Source of the DNA: Rhynchopus euleeides
Taxonomy: Eukaryota > Euglenozoa > Diplonemea > Diplonemida > Diplonemidae
Assembly: GCA_963210315.1 (NCBI GenBank)
Contig: OY723307.1
Coordinates: forward strand, 1,798,001-1,862,000
Direction: 5' to 3'
Length of the DNA: 64,000 bases
A program made the translations under genes and the position numbers. Below, piece by piece: positions 21,400-32,020 of this stretch; within the stretch, counting starts at the first letter, position 1; the number at the start of each line of letters is the position of its first letter. A model generated the notes under the pieces. It was not told the origin of the DNA. It ran no database searches and was given only the letters and a program-made list of their open reading frames with translations.

Positions 21400-21873
21400 T
21401 TGGTAGCGAATAGGTCCGAATAGGTCTGGGACATGCCGAATTGGTAGTGAATAGGTCCGAATAGGTCTGTAACAGGCCGAATTGGTCCGAATTGGTAGCG
21501 AATAGGTCCGAATAGGTCTGGGACATGCCGAATTGGTCCGAATTGGTAGCGAATAGGCCCGAATAGGTCTGTAACAGGCCGAATTGGTCCGAATTGGTAG
21601 CGAATAGGTCCGAATACGTCTGTGACATGCCGAATTGGTCCGAATTGGTAGTGAATAGGTCCGAATAGGTCTGTAACAGGCCGAATTGGTCCGAATTGGT
21701 AGCGAATAGGTCCGAATAGGTCTGTGACATGCCGAATTGGTCCGAATTGGTAGTGAATAGGTCCGAATAGGTCTGGGACACGCCGAATTGGTCCGAATTG
21801 GTAGTGAATAGGTCCGAATAGGTCTGTAACAGGCCGAATTGGTCCGAATTGGTAGCGAATAGGTCCGAATAGG
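21400..21873 (+). repeat. 51-bp tandem array (about 9 units)
   Basis: Composite unit built from GAATTGGTCC, GAATTGGTAGC, GAATAGGTCC and GAATAGGTCTG followed by TAACAGGCC or GGACATGCC. It ends directly at the left inverted repeat of the 9.9-kb element at 21874. Confidence 0.95.
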
Positions 21874-22454
21874 TAGAGGAGGCATAGCCTGCTGACCTGG
21901 CTGTCTAAAAAATTATTTTTTTTAAAATCGCATTGTCTTTTCGACCCTATACCAAAAGTGGTCCCAAATCGGTCCGGGACGACCGTCCACAACCGTCCAC
22001 ACTCTCTAAATGCTCGATGTTGCATTTTAAATTCAAAAATTCACATTTTCCAGCCAACTGGGCCAGTTTCCTTAGGAAAATGGCTCAAAATCGCAAACAC
22101 TCCATTTCTACGGGCCACCACAGGCCAATAGAGTACCAAAATCGGTTTTTTCGCATTCTACGGCCTCAGGCAGACCGTCCACACCCAAAAATCACCCCCA
22201 GGTGGTCAATATTGGGGTGTTCTGGCACTTTTTCACCTGTGGACGGTTGTGGACGGCTGTGGATGGCTGTGGATGGTTGTGGACGGCTGTGGACGGTCTG
22301 CCAAGAGGTTACTGGAGGTTGCTAGGCTGCGGGCGGACCGTCCACACCCAAAAAACACCCCCAGTTGGTCACGATGGGGACGGTACGTCTCTTTTTCGTC
22401 TGTAGACGGTTGTGGACGGTCTGCCAATAGGTTGCTCCAGGATGCGAGATTGTT

Positions 22455-24525
22455 CTCGGTAGGTCACCGACTGTAACCGATTGTTCTCGGCATGTAACCG
22501 ATTGTAACCGATTGTAACCGATTGTTCTTGGCATGTATCCGATTGTAACCGATTGTCCTCGTCATGTAACCGATTGTAACCGATCGTTCTTGGCATGTAA
22601 CCGATTGTCACCGATTGTCCTCGTCATGTAACCGATTGTAACCGATCGTTCTTGGCATGTAACCGATTGTAACCGATTGTCCTCGTCATGTAACCGATTG
22701 TAACCGATCGTTCTTGGCCTGTAACCGATTGTAACCGATTGTTCTTGGCATGTAACCGATTGTCACCGATTGTCCTCGTCATGTAACCGATTGTAACCGA
22801 TCGTTCTTGGCATGTAACCGATTGTAACCGATTGTCCTCGTCATGTAACCGATTGTAACCGATCGTTCTTGGCATGTAACCGATTGTAACTGATTGTTCT
22901 CGGCATGTAACCGATTGTAACCGATTGTTCTTGGCCTGTAACCGATTGTAACCGATTGTTCTTGGCATGTAACCGATTGTCACCGATTGTCCTCGTCATG
23001 TAACCGATTGTAACCGATCGTTCTTGGCATGTAACCGATTGTAACTGATTGTTCTCGGCATGTAACCGATTGTAACCGATTGTTCTTGGCCTGTAACCGA
23101 TTGTAACCGATTGTTCTCGGCATGTAACCGATTGTAACCGATTGCCCTCGTCATGTAACCGATTGTAACCGATCGTTCTTGGCATGTAACCGATTGTAAC
23201 CGATTGTTCTCGGCATGTAACCGATTGTAACCGATTGTCCTCGTCATGTAACCGATTGTAACCGATCGTTCTTGGCATGTAACCGATTGTAACTGATTGT
23301 TCTCGGCATGTAACCGATTGTAACCGATTGTTCTCGGCATGTCACCGATTGTAACCGATTGTCCTCGTCATGTAACCGATTGTAACCGATCGTTCTTGGC
23401 ATGTAACCGATTGTAACCGATTGTTCTCGGCATGTAACCGATTGTAACCGATCGTTCTTGGCATGTAACCGATTGTAACTGATTGTTCTTGGCATGTAAC
23501 CGATTGTAACCGATCGTTCTTGGCATGTAACCGATTGTAACCGATTGTTCTCGTCATGTAACCGATTGTAACTGATTGTTCTTGGCATGTAACCGATTGT
23601 AACCGATCGTTCTTGGCATGTAACCGATTGTAACCGATTGTTCTCGGCATGTAACCGATTGTAACCGATTGTCCTCGTCATGTAACCGATTGTAACCGAT
23701 CGTTCTTGGCATGTAACCGATTGTAACTGATTGTTCTTGGCATGTAACCGATTGTAACCGATCGTTCTTGGCATGTAACCGATTGTAACCGATTGTTCTC
23801 GTCATGTAACCGATTGTAACTGATTGTTCTTGGCATGTAACCGATTGTAACCGATCGTTCTTGGCATGTAACCGATTGTAACCGATTGTTCTTGGCCTGT
23901 AACCGATTGTTCTCGGCATGTAACCGATTGTAACCGATTGTCCTCGTCATGTAACCGATTGTAACCGATCGTTCTTGGCATGTAACCGATTGTAACCGAT
24001 TGTTCTTGGCCTGTAACCGATTGTTCTCGGCATGTAACCGATTGTAACCGATTGTTCTTGGCCTGTAACCGATTGTAACCGATTGTTCTCGGCATGTAAC
24101 CGATTGTAACTGATTGTTCTCGGCATGTAACCGATTGTAACCGATCGTTCTTGGCATGTAACCGATTGTAACCGATTGTTCTCGGCATGTAACCGATTGT
24201 AACCGATTGTTCTCGTCATGTAACCGATTGTAACCGATCGTTCTTGGCATGTAACCGATTGTAACCGATTGTTCTCGGCATGTAACCGATTGTAACCGAT
24301 TGTTCTCGTCATGTAACCGATTGTAACCGATCGTTCTTGGCATGTAACCGATTGTAACTGATTGTTCTTGGCATGTAACCGATTGTAACCGATTGCCCTC
24401 GTCATGTAACCGATTGTAACCGATTGTAACCGATTGTTCTTGGCATGTAACCGATTGTAACCGATCGTTCTTGGCATGTAACCGATTGTAACCGATTGTT
24501 CTTGGCATGTAACCGATTGTAACCG
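22455..24525 (+). repeat. 31-bp tandem array (about 67 units)
   Basis: Units GTAACCGATTGTAACCGATT plus GTTCTYGGCAT, with variants GTCCTCGTCAT and GCCCTCGTCAT. Two decamers plus one 11-mer make each unit. Variant units alternate in higher-order patterns. Open frames on the minus strand are repeat by-products. It sits inside the autonomous transposon, upstream of its gene. Confidence 0.95.
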
Positions 24526-24696
24526 AAACAGAACGGTGTCTCCCCTTGCCCCCTCCACTCTCGGTCACTCTGCGTGCCTCCCAGATGTTGTGTGCGGACC
24601 CCTCAGCAGACTGCTTAACTTTAACTTTGCTGCACCTACGTTGCTCACACAGCACTAACCCACTGCAGGCACTGGCACGTTCCACAGCTTCTGATA

Positions 24697-27600
24697 ATGT
24701 CCGGCTTGGTTACCTTCGCGGAAGCGTGCAAGCTGCAGGGTATCCCAGACGAGACTACGGGGAAGGTCGCGGGTGCGCTTCTCCGCAACGCAGGATGGCC
24801 GAAACCCGTAACGAGCCGGACCTCAAACGGCGTGCAGAAGATGTATTGCTTGGCAGATATCCGTCGGCCCAATCCCCTCTCCTCCGAAGAGGCAATCCGG
24901 CAGTTGACTGCTTCGTCCCCGGGCCGCTGCTTCCCCGACGATGTCCTGATCGCTCCTCTGGGTGAGCCCGATGATCTCGCTGATCAGGCGGCGCTCCTCC
25001 CCCACCCCGAGGATGCGGATCCCGTCTCGCAGAGCGTGATCTCGGCGGTCACGCGGGGTCCTGCTGCTGCTGGCAACGACGAGCCTGATGAGCCTGAGGC
25101 GCCTCCGTCACCGACTCCCGTGCCGCCGAAACCTCTGCCTGCCGCGCTCCCACCGACGTCTCCGACGAGTCCCGCCGACCATGTCGACATTGGTTCTTCT
25201 GTGTGCAGTGACCCTGCCGACCTCGCCAGCCTCGATGACCTCGCCGACCTCGCCGACTCCGCCTGCCCCGTTGACTCCGCCTCCCACGCCAACACCGACT
25301 CCCCCGTTGCGACTGCGATGGACGCGTTGCGTGACGCTGTGGCTGCTGGTGAGGGGTGGTGCTGCATCAGCAGCGCCGAGTACCTGACTCTCCTGCGCTC
25401 CCTCTTGCCCGCAGGTGCGAAGGTGTCGGACACCGCCCTCTTCTCCCTGGTGAAGGAGAACGCCGACTGCATGTCTTCTGCTCTGCATCCTCACGAGAAG
25501 GGTAGTGATACCCGGGGGATGAAGAAGAAGTACTGCATCGGAAATGCAGTGCCGGGACGGCCGTGCAGCCTCCACTTCGTCGGACAGGGCACGCCTCCGC
25601 CGGCCCCCGTGGGGCGCCCCTCCAAGACCCTCCCCGAGCGGGTCTTGCAGGTCAAGGCTTTGCAGAAGGCCTTGCTGAGGGCGAAGGACCGCATTGCGCA
25701 GCTGACGGAGGAGTTGGCTGCTGCGCACGAGGTTCTCGGGCGCAAGGGGGACATTGTTCTTCGTGGGGTGACGGGCCGGAAGTCCTGCACCGAGCCCTAC
25801 CCCATGAAGGTGCTGCGGGCGCTGTTGGAGTTGCGGATGGCTGGCATCGGTCAGGAGTCGTCGCGCAGGGTGCTGCGCGACATCATCAAGCTCCTGAGCG
25901 ATGGGGTGGAGATGCCGATCCCCTCTCGCTGGACGCTCCGCGAATTCGAGATCCCGAGCGGAGCGGCTTCCTTCGCCGTCTTCTTGGAGGATGTCGCGAG
26001 GACGCAGACCGGCGGAGGGGGCCTAGGCAAAGACCGGCAGAAGGCCACCCTCTCCCTCGCCCACGATGCCACCTCCTCCTTGGGCCGGAGTAGTGTCTCG
26101 CTGCACGTTGTCACCGCCCACGTCGCTGCAGACGAGAATCGCGTACGCGGGGCCTGCGCCTCCGCCCTCCCCCTGAAGAACGGGAAGGCTGCAGGGAAGA
26201 CCTCCAACCTGCAGGCGGTCCGCCGCATAGTCTCCGCCCACAAGCTCCGTATTAGCAACGCCACCCTGAGCGACCATGCTAGCACGGAGGCGAAGGCGAC
26301 CAGGGACGCGGGGGGCGCCATCGTCCACCTACGGTGCATGCACCATAAGGTTGGAGGCGCACTGAAGTACGCAGTGCAGACGGCGGGGAAGGCCTTGATG
26401 ATGTCTCATCGGGTCGACCCGGCAGCCAACGTTGCCAGCGTACTTGCAGTCCTCGACCCGACAAACGGCCGGTCAACCGCCGGGGTCATTTTCGTGGATG
26501 CTGAGCTTGGGAAAGCACTTGCCATGCGCTACCCCCGGGGCCTGGGGTTTGCCCGTGAGCGGGGGTCGAAGTGGCATGCCCGTCCTCAGCAGTGCTCCCG
26601 CCTCCTCAAGTTCTCCGCCTCCATCCTGGAGATGGTGAGAGAGGAGCGGTTCACCCCGACTGCGACAGAGATCCTCACTCTTCTGGGGACCCCCACCGTC
26701 GCCGCCTACTGTGCAGCCTGCCATTTCATTGGCAGCCTGTACTTGAGGTTCCTCAACGACCTCAAGCCCAGGCGGTTGAACGAGGAGACGGGCCGCCTCG
26801 AGGTCAACTTCGAGGCGGGATGGGGTGTGCTGAGGCCGCTGCACCTCCTCGCCCGCGACCTGAGCGCCGACTCCGCCGACAACGACTTCCCTGCCCTGCG
26901 GAAGCATTGGGGACAACCCCGCCACGGTGAGGAGGAGGTGGGGCGGGCTGAGGCGTTGGAGGTGGTGAAGGATCACCACGATGTATTTGCGGAGGTCTGG
27001 GTTCCCTGCATCCAGGGGTTTGCGAGCACATTGGCAAGGTTCATCGGCTACGATGAAGCTGCAATGGCGTCGGCATCACCCGAAGACCTCCCTTCGCTAC
27101 CCTCCACACAAGACCTCGCAGAGTGTGTGGCTGGGAATGCATCGTTCTTGGCGCAGAGGGCCCCCAACCTCTCTTCTGCTGCCTTGTCTGGGATTACCCA
27201 GAGCAAGGTGAACCGCTTCCTGTTGGGTTATGGCAACTGCAACAACGCAAGGTATGCAGGCTCTTCAGCCTCCTTTTTTCTCCCCTCCCTTCGTTCTTTT
27301 TTTTTACATCGCAACAACATATGCTGGCAGAGTCAGAACCGATAGATTTTTTTTATCTCATTCATTGTCATTCTCTCTTCCTCTCTTCTTCATGACTTTT
27401 CCAAGTCACGAAGAAGACTACTTCATTATCACCATTTCCTGTTTTCAGTGTGATTCGTCGTACAACCATTCCTTTCCATCGCCTTACAGGTACGGCCGTT
27501 TGCTGCGCCAGGCGAAGCGGGCGCGGAAGAAGACCCGTGGCGGGATGTACACCGAGGCCGCGGCGAACACCGCCACGGGGGCTTCTGCGGCTGCGCTGAA

Positions 27601-30600
27601 GGCCGTCAGCGGGGTGGCCCACCCTGACCTCGTCCGCCTCTGCGCCCTCCACGCCATCCCTGTCACGGCGATGAGCAAGGGAAAGGAGGTGGCGCGGCAG
27701 AAGGAGGCGCTGACACGCAGCTTTGCTGAGAAGCTGTGTGGCCCTGGCTCTGCGGATGCCCGTGTCTGGGTGGAGCGGCTGAAGTCCGTGAAGGAGGCAG
27801 TTGGCATCCTTCCGGTTCGTTCGAAACCGCTGTCCAGATTTTTGCGGAAGGCGGGGCTGAAGCCGTGGGGGTCCGACGCTGTCTCGTCTGCGTCGCACGA
27901 CGTCTGTGTGCGCTTTGCCCTGACGCAGTGGGGGCGAATCCTCCCCATTCTGCGGGAGAAGGGGCAGCAGCTGCAGCCGAGGGAGCGGCTGGGCCGCCTC
28001 GACGCCCCCACCCTGTTCGCGTTGTTGGCCAAGGCGGGCCTGAAGGTGGAGGCTGGGGAGACGAAGCGCGACCTCTCCGCCCTCCTCCTGCGCAACTGGA
28101 CGGAGCAGTTGAGTGGCCATGTCGAGGCCGTGGAGGAGACCCTTGGCTTGAAGGCCCGCACCTTCCCCGACACCATCTCGCCCTCCGTGGTAGATACAAT
28201 CACGGAGCTCTACCGGAGAGTGAAGACTGCACCTGCTGCGTTGAAAGAGGAGAAGGGACAGGGTGAGGATGGCAAGGGTTGTGAGGATGGTGAGGAGGCT
28301 GTGGATGCTGTGGATGCTGTGGATGCTGTGGAGGAGGAGGAGGAGGAGGAAGAGGAGGTGGAGGTGGGTGATGAGGCTGATCCTGAGGCAAATGATGTTG
28401 GGGCGGCTAGGATCGCTCTCCTGAATGAGCATTGTTTTCCTCTCGGCCTCCACGCCTCTCCAGGTTGTGGGCGGCAGAAGGATGGTGTGTTGCATGCGTC
28501 GGAGTCCACGCACGAGGGGGGTTGGGCTTCCCTCAACTGGTTTTTGGGTGAGTGTGGCATCCAGTTTCTCACCTTCCGGGAGATGCAGGTTTTGCAACAC
28601 GAGGTCAATCCAGAGAGCTTTCACTGGACCGGTAAGTTCACGCTGGCAACGATGCAACGGGCCATCGAACAGCACACAAGTGGACTCCGGAACAATGGCT
28701 ATCGGCTTCTGCCGGTAAGTAAAAAAAATACCTTTGTTGATGATCCTCAGTCTATTTCTTCCCCAGCCCTCTTTTTTTTTAACCGTCAAACTCTGCATTG
28801 GATGGTTGCCTTCCCCCTCAAAGACACCGTTGCCACATTGCAGAAGTTGACTCCAGCCCAACTGCACGCCTATCCGCGCGAAACGCTTTATTGGGTGGTT
28901 CACGACACGGACACTGCCAAGCGCGCCATTGCCGCAGGGGATCTGGATCGGGAAAGCCATGCATATGAAGTTTTTAAACTTGTGCCGAAAGGTGTCCTCC
29001 CCACCACCAAGGCACAATTTTTTGGCACCCGACCCAGGCGCACATTCCCTGTGGCAGTGAAGTCGCGTTCTGTTGTTCGGAGCGGGCCCACAGTCCGGAA
29101 GAGAAAACGGTTTGGGGGGACTGAAGTCATTGACCTCTCCCAGGTGCCAGAGACCCCAAGAGACAAGAAGGGGCGCCTTGGACATGGGAGGTATGATACG
29201 GCTCAACTGAGTGACGAGTCATACATTCCAGCAACTTCCCAACGCCACCTCATCCCAGAGACCCTGCTGTATTTTTCGAAATACCACCATCTCCCCGTCA
29301 CAGATACTGTGCAGGAAGGTGACGGCTTTTTTCTTTCCCTCCTCCGTTTCAACCGTTTTTCTGCGTACCAGTCAGTCCGCGCTCTGCGTGAGAGTGCCTT
29401 TGGTGACGCAACAAACATGAAACACGACCTGGAGGTGTACCTCATGAAAATACACAAGGATACCCTTGCTTCTGTTTTTGAAGAGAAGGGGGAGAAGAAC
29501 CTGCCCGTACATGAAAGGCACCAGTCTCTCGTTCACTGGCGCAAGAGTATGTGCAAAGCGGCGGAAGATGAAAAGGTGACCCAACGTGGTGGTTCTTTTG
29601 CCCTGCATTTTTTTGTGAATGTGCACCAGATTCGCTTGAGAATTATTACTCAGAACAAGGAAGGTAAACCCAGGGTCAGGGAGTTACGGCCTCGCACATG
29701 GTGTGAGAAGGCAAAGAACTGGGAAGCAGGAAGTACGGCTTCTCTCCCTACTATCTTCCTTTACCAGTACCGGCAGGATACCCAAACGAATTTTTACTCC
29801 CTCCACCTCCCCACTGAGCGTGACTTTTCCCGTGCTTCAAGTGTTTTTTATAGAATTCAGAACATGGGTCCAAACGTGGAAAACGCACAAGAACAAATGG
29901 AGCAAGAGGATATGCGGAGGAAGGCGGTCCCCATGGCACTCCCCTGTCCCGGTCCACGGAGGCCCCACGTACCTGACAAGGGCATCGACAATCCCGCGTC
30001 TCGTCATGATACCCTCACGCAACGTCTTCTCTTGTTTTCCCTGAGCACAGTCAATGTGCCTGGTGATGGGAATTGCCTGTTTCATGCTTTTCATGAATGT
30101 CTCACAGGCAACCCACGTGGGGGCGCTTCCCTTCGCGAAGAAGCCGTCAATTTTGTGACTGCAATGGCGGCTTCTCTTTCATGCAGAGAGGTGCAACCGG
30201 AAGTGGAGGCGGTGAGAATGTGGGGAAATCTCCCGTACCATCCCTGCCAACCCCTTGACGACGGTAGTGAGCCATACGTGCTTACCCGTTTAAGAACGAG
30301 AAGGTATGCAGAGGATGACGAAATTTCTGTTCTTTCCACAATGAAGAATGTCTTGATCACAGTCGTCACGAACATGATTTATCCTGGTAATCATGATGAC
30401 TTTGCTTCAGGATTTAACAGTTATGTCCCCCTTTCTTACAACTTCACCTCCATTGACACCACCCTCCAGGATTTTCCTCCAGACAGACGTGTGACCCTGG
30501 CTAACCTGGGTCAGGCTGGGGTTGGGGATCATTTCATGTGGATCAAAGGGACACAGGCCAACTTGGAAGCCACACATCGCAAGGGTTTGCGTTCTGTTTC

Positions 30601-30619
30601 AACAAGAGCTGGGACCTGA
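24697..30619 (+). CDS. Transposon protein: hAT-like transposase, Josephin-like and OTU domains (spliced)
   Basis: Exons 24697-27251 and 27490-30619 join across a GT-AG intron to give a predicted 1,894-aa protein; unspliced, the first frame stops at 27345. Residues 1-60 may bind DNA. About 130-230 is Pro/Ala/Asp-rich linker and about 320-350 looks helical. A transposase core is inferred from LAHDATSS (Asp 457), TLSDHAS (Asp 526) and the following CMHHK, like the hAT D, D and C-x-x-H layout; the final acidic residue is not assigned. An acidic linker (EEEEEEEVEVGDEAD) precedes a region resembling Josephin proteases (GKFTLATMQRAIEQ near 1230, LHWMVAF near 1287), without a clear catalytic Cys. The C-terminus is an OTU cysteine protease: DGNC with Cys 1714 and DHFMW with His 1866. 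Possible roles are transposition plus deubiquitination or polyprotein self-processing. Confidence 0.75.
27252..27489 (+). other. Intron in transposon gene (GT-AG, 238 nt)
   Basis: The donor reads AAG/GTATGC at 27252; the acceptor CCTTACAG ends at 27489. The intron is T-rich and contains stops in the upstream frame. Removing it joins codon parts AG and G (Arg) and puts 24697 and 30619 in one frame of 5,685 nt. A further GTAAGT at 28715 lies in open frame; a 36-nt intron there (to 28750) would be very short and is not needed. Confidence 0.8.
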
Positions 30620-31320
30620 CACAGGCCAATCAAGGGGTTGCCCCCCCCCCCCCCCCACTCCTGGTGTAGTGGTAGTGACTACAAAAAGGACTAACATTGC
30701 AAGAAGGTGCTGGGAGGCTTGCTTTTCCATTCACTCTCGACGATCAAACCCCCCCCCCCCCCACTTCACTTTTCCATTCACTCTCGACAATCAAGCCCCC
30801 ACTTCTTGACTGCCCCCCCCCCCCATGTTACTTTCAACAAACTTTGCCCATCCTTCAATCTTCCATTCGATCAGTTTGGCTTTTTCCAAAGCCTCGTTTT
30901 CCTTTTATTTCAATAGTCCACACCTAAACGGCGTACGCCTTGGCAAGCGTTTGAAAGGACAGCCTTGGGATTGCAGCTCACTGGAATCGCTGAAGGAAGC
31001 CCCCCGCCCCCCCCCCCCCCGCCCCCACCCCCACCCACTCTCCCTTTCACAAGTCACGATACATTCCCACACCATACTGTTCCATGTGCACTCCATCCAA
31101 CAGGACCGCCACACGTGTTAAACCCCATTCCCTGTTCCCAAGGCAGGGCAACCTTTATGGTTGAGTGGTGAGGGGCACAAAGAGACAATAGGTTTTAATG
31201 CAGATGCGGACATGTTGGAAAGAGCTCCCCCACCCCCCAACACACCATTCTTGTGCTCCGCTCCCTTCTACTTCTATTTCACTACCCCCCCCCCCCCCAA
31301 CACACACAGGCACGGGCCAG
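30620..31320. other. 3' region of transposon gene, poly-C rich
   Basis: No gene seen. Several C homopolymers of roughly 13-17 bases (about 30640, 30750, 30820, 31005, 31287) are separated by a repeated TTCCATTCACTCTCGAC motif. Homopolymer lengths here should be treated as uncertain in any assembly. Confidence 0.5.
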
Positions 31321-31584
31321 GACCCGTGCAGGGTTAACCCGCCTAACAATTAGTAAAGAGTGATCACCAGTGACAACACCCGTGCAGGGTTACCCACTTG
31401 ACAATTAACAAAGAGGGCTCAACACCCGTGCAGGGTTAACCCGCCTAACAATTAGTAAAGAGCGATCAACAGTGACAACACCCGTGCAGGGTTTACCCGC
31501 CTAACAGTTAATAAAGAGTGATCAACGGTGACAACACCCGTGCAGGGTTACCTACCTGACAATTAATAAAGGAGGGATCAACAC
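31321..31584 (+). repeat. Five subterminal repeats of transposon right end
   Basis: Five direct copies, 46-57 bp each, of ACCCGTGCAGGGTTAACC-type sequence followed by GCCTAACAATTAGTAAAGAG and GATCAACAGTGACAAC. They lie 170-430 bp inside the right terminus. Each core has an inverted CCCGTGCAGGG-like motif. The position suits transposase-binding sites; this is inference. The non-autonomous copy lacks them. Confidence 0.8.
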
Positions 31585-31755
31585 ATGATGAGGCACGGGA
31601 GGGTGGCAAAAGGCCCCCAGACCCCAGAAATCACCGAAAAATGACATTCTCGATGTGCGGTGGGTCTGGTTTCTAGGTTTTTCGGGAGAAAATTGGCCAA
31701 AATAATTTCGGAGACAAAATTTTGTTAGGGATTTCCGTTTGCTATGCCTCCTCTA

Positions 31756-31762
31756 TTTGCTG
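31756..31762 (+). repeat. Right target-site duplication TTTGCTG
   Basis: Matches 12300-12306 on the far side of the composite insertion and abuts the right inverted repeat. Confidence 0.7.
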
Positions 31763-31768
31763 CATCCT

Positions 31769-32020
31769 ATGCCTTCGACAGAAGGGCTGGACAGGCTGCT
31801 TGGGGAGATGGAGCGTGCGCAGCGTGCCGTCGCAGCCTCTGTTGAGATGAGCAGCGTTCGTGGCAAGCCGACGCCTGGCCTGATGTCTGCCCGCCAAGAA
31901 CAGCTTCGGGCTGAGAACGCATACTTCAGCATGATGGTCGACGAAATGCACTCCATCGCACAGCTGCAGCACCTGCGTGAGCCGAGCGACACTGCCTCTG
32001 ACACGTCAGAGAGCATGTAG
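31769..32020 (+). CDS. Small helical protein, 83 aa, unknown family
   Basis: A short host-type gene recognised by strong third-position G/C bias and a charged, helical-looking sequence (LDRLLGEMERAQRAV; SARQEQLRAENAYFSMM), which could form a coiled coil. It ends in an acidic Ser/Thr-rich tail (SDTASDTSESM). No signal peptide or membrane segment is present and the family was not recognised. The ATG lies 13 bp after the end of the composite transposon. Removing the insertion joins it to a C-rich tract and AG at 12232, the likely original trans-splice acceptor. In this allele expression would need a new acceptor within the transposon's right end. Confidence 0.65.
   Translation: MPSTEGLDRLLGEMERAQRAVAASVEMSSVRGKPTPGLMSARQEQLRAENAYFSMMVDEMHSIAQLQHLREPSDTASDTSESM

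Larger units (their letters stand above)
14596..21873. repeat. Cargo segment: mosaic of tandem arrays and small TIR elements
   Basis: The 7.3 kb between the two large TIR elements has no convincing gene apart from one possible small ORF (15045-15224). It holds a 10-bp CCTGTTAGGA array interrupted by an 861-bp TIR element, a cluster of palindromic AACAGCTAGCTGTT, two abutting TIR elements at 18346-20136, a 40-bp-arm hairpin, a 10-bp CCCCTCTGCG array and a diverged left-end relative of the large transposons ending in a 51-bp array. ORFs at 15800-18300 lack coding bias. Confidence 0.7.
12307..31755 (+). mobile_element. Composite 19.4-kb TIR transposon
   Basis: Bounded by 15-bp inverted repeats TAGAGGAGGCATAGC (12307-12321) and GCTATGCCTCCTCTA (31741-31755), with a 7-bp direct repeat TTTGCTG outside both. 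Each end belongs to an apparently complete TIR element (12307-14595 and 21874-31755). The inner ends lack matching target duplications, so the outermost ends look to have moved as one unit carrying 14596-21873 as cargo. Ectopic recombination between two separate insertions is the alternative. The insertion lies 13 bp upstream of the ATG of an 83-aa gene. Confidence 0.65.
21874..31755 (+). mobile_element. 9.9-kb autonomous TIR transposon encoding a hAT-like/OTU protein
   Basis: Perfect 15-bp inverted repeats at 21874-21888 (TAGAGGAGGCATAGC) and 31741-31755. Order inside: a left subterminal region rich in CGTCCACA (21890-22440), a 31-bp satellite, one large spliced gene (24697-30619), a poly-C-rich 3' region, five subterminal repeats (31321-31584) and a conserved 137-bp right end. 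It is the likely source of transposase for the 2.3-kb copy. The second aspartate followed by a C-x-x-H motif suggests a hAT-like or KDZ-like superfamily; the 7-bp target duplication is one short of the 8 bp usual for hAT. Confidence 0.75.

Noticed and set aside
22455-24525. CRISPR-like regular array
   Set aside because: Units are contiguous 31-bp repeats with no unique spacers and no associated genes, in a eukaryotic transposon; this is a satellite.
28715-28766. Second intron in the transposon gene (GTAAGT to CCCCAG)
   Set aside because: A 52-nt removal would shift the frame although the frame is open on both sides. A 36-nt version is possible but unusually short and unnecessary.
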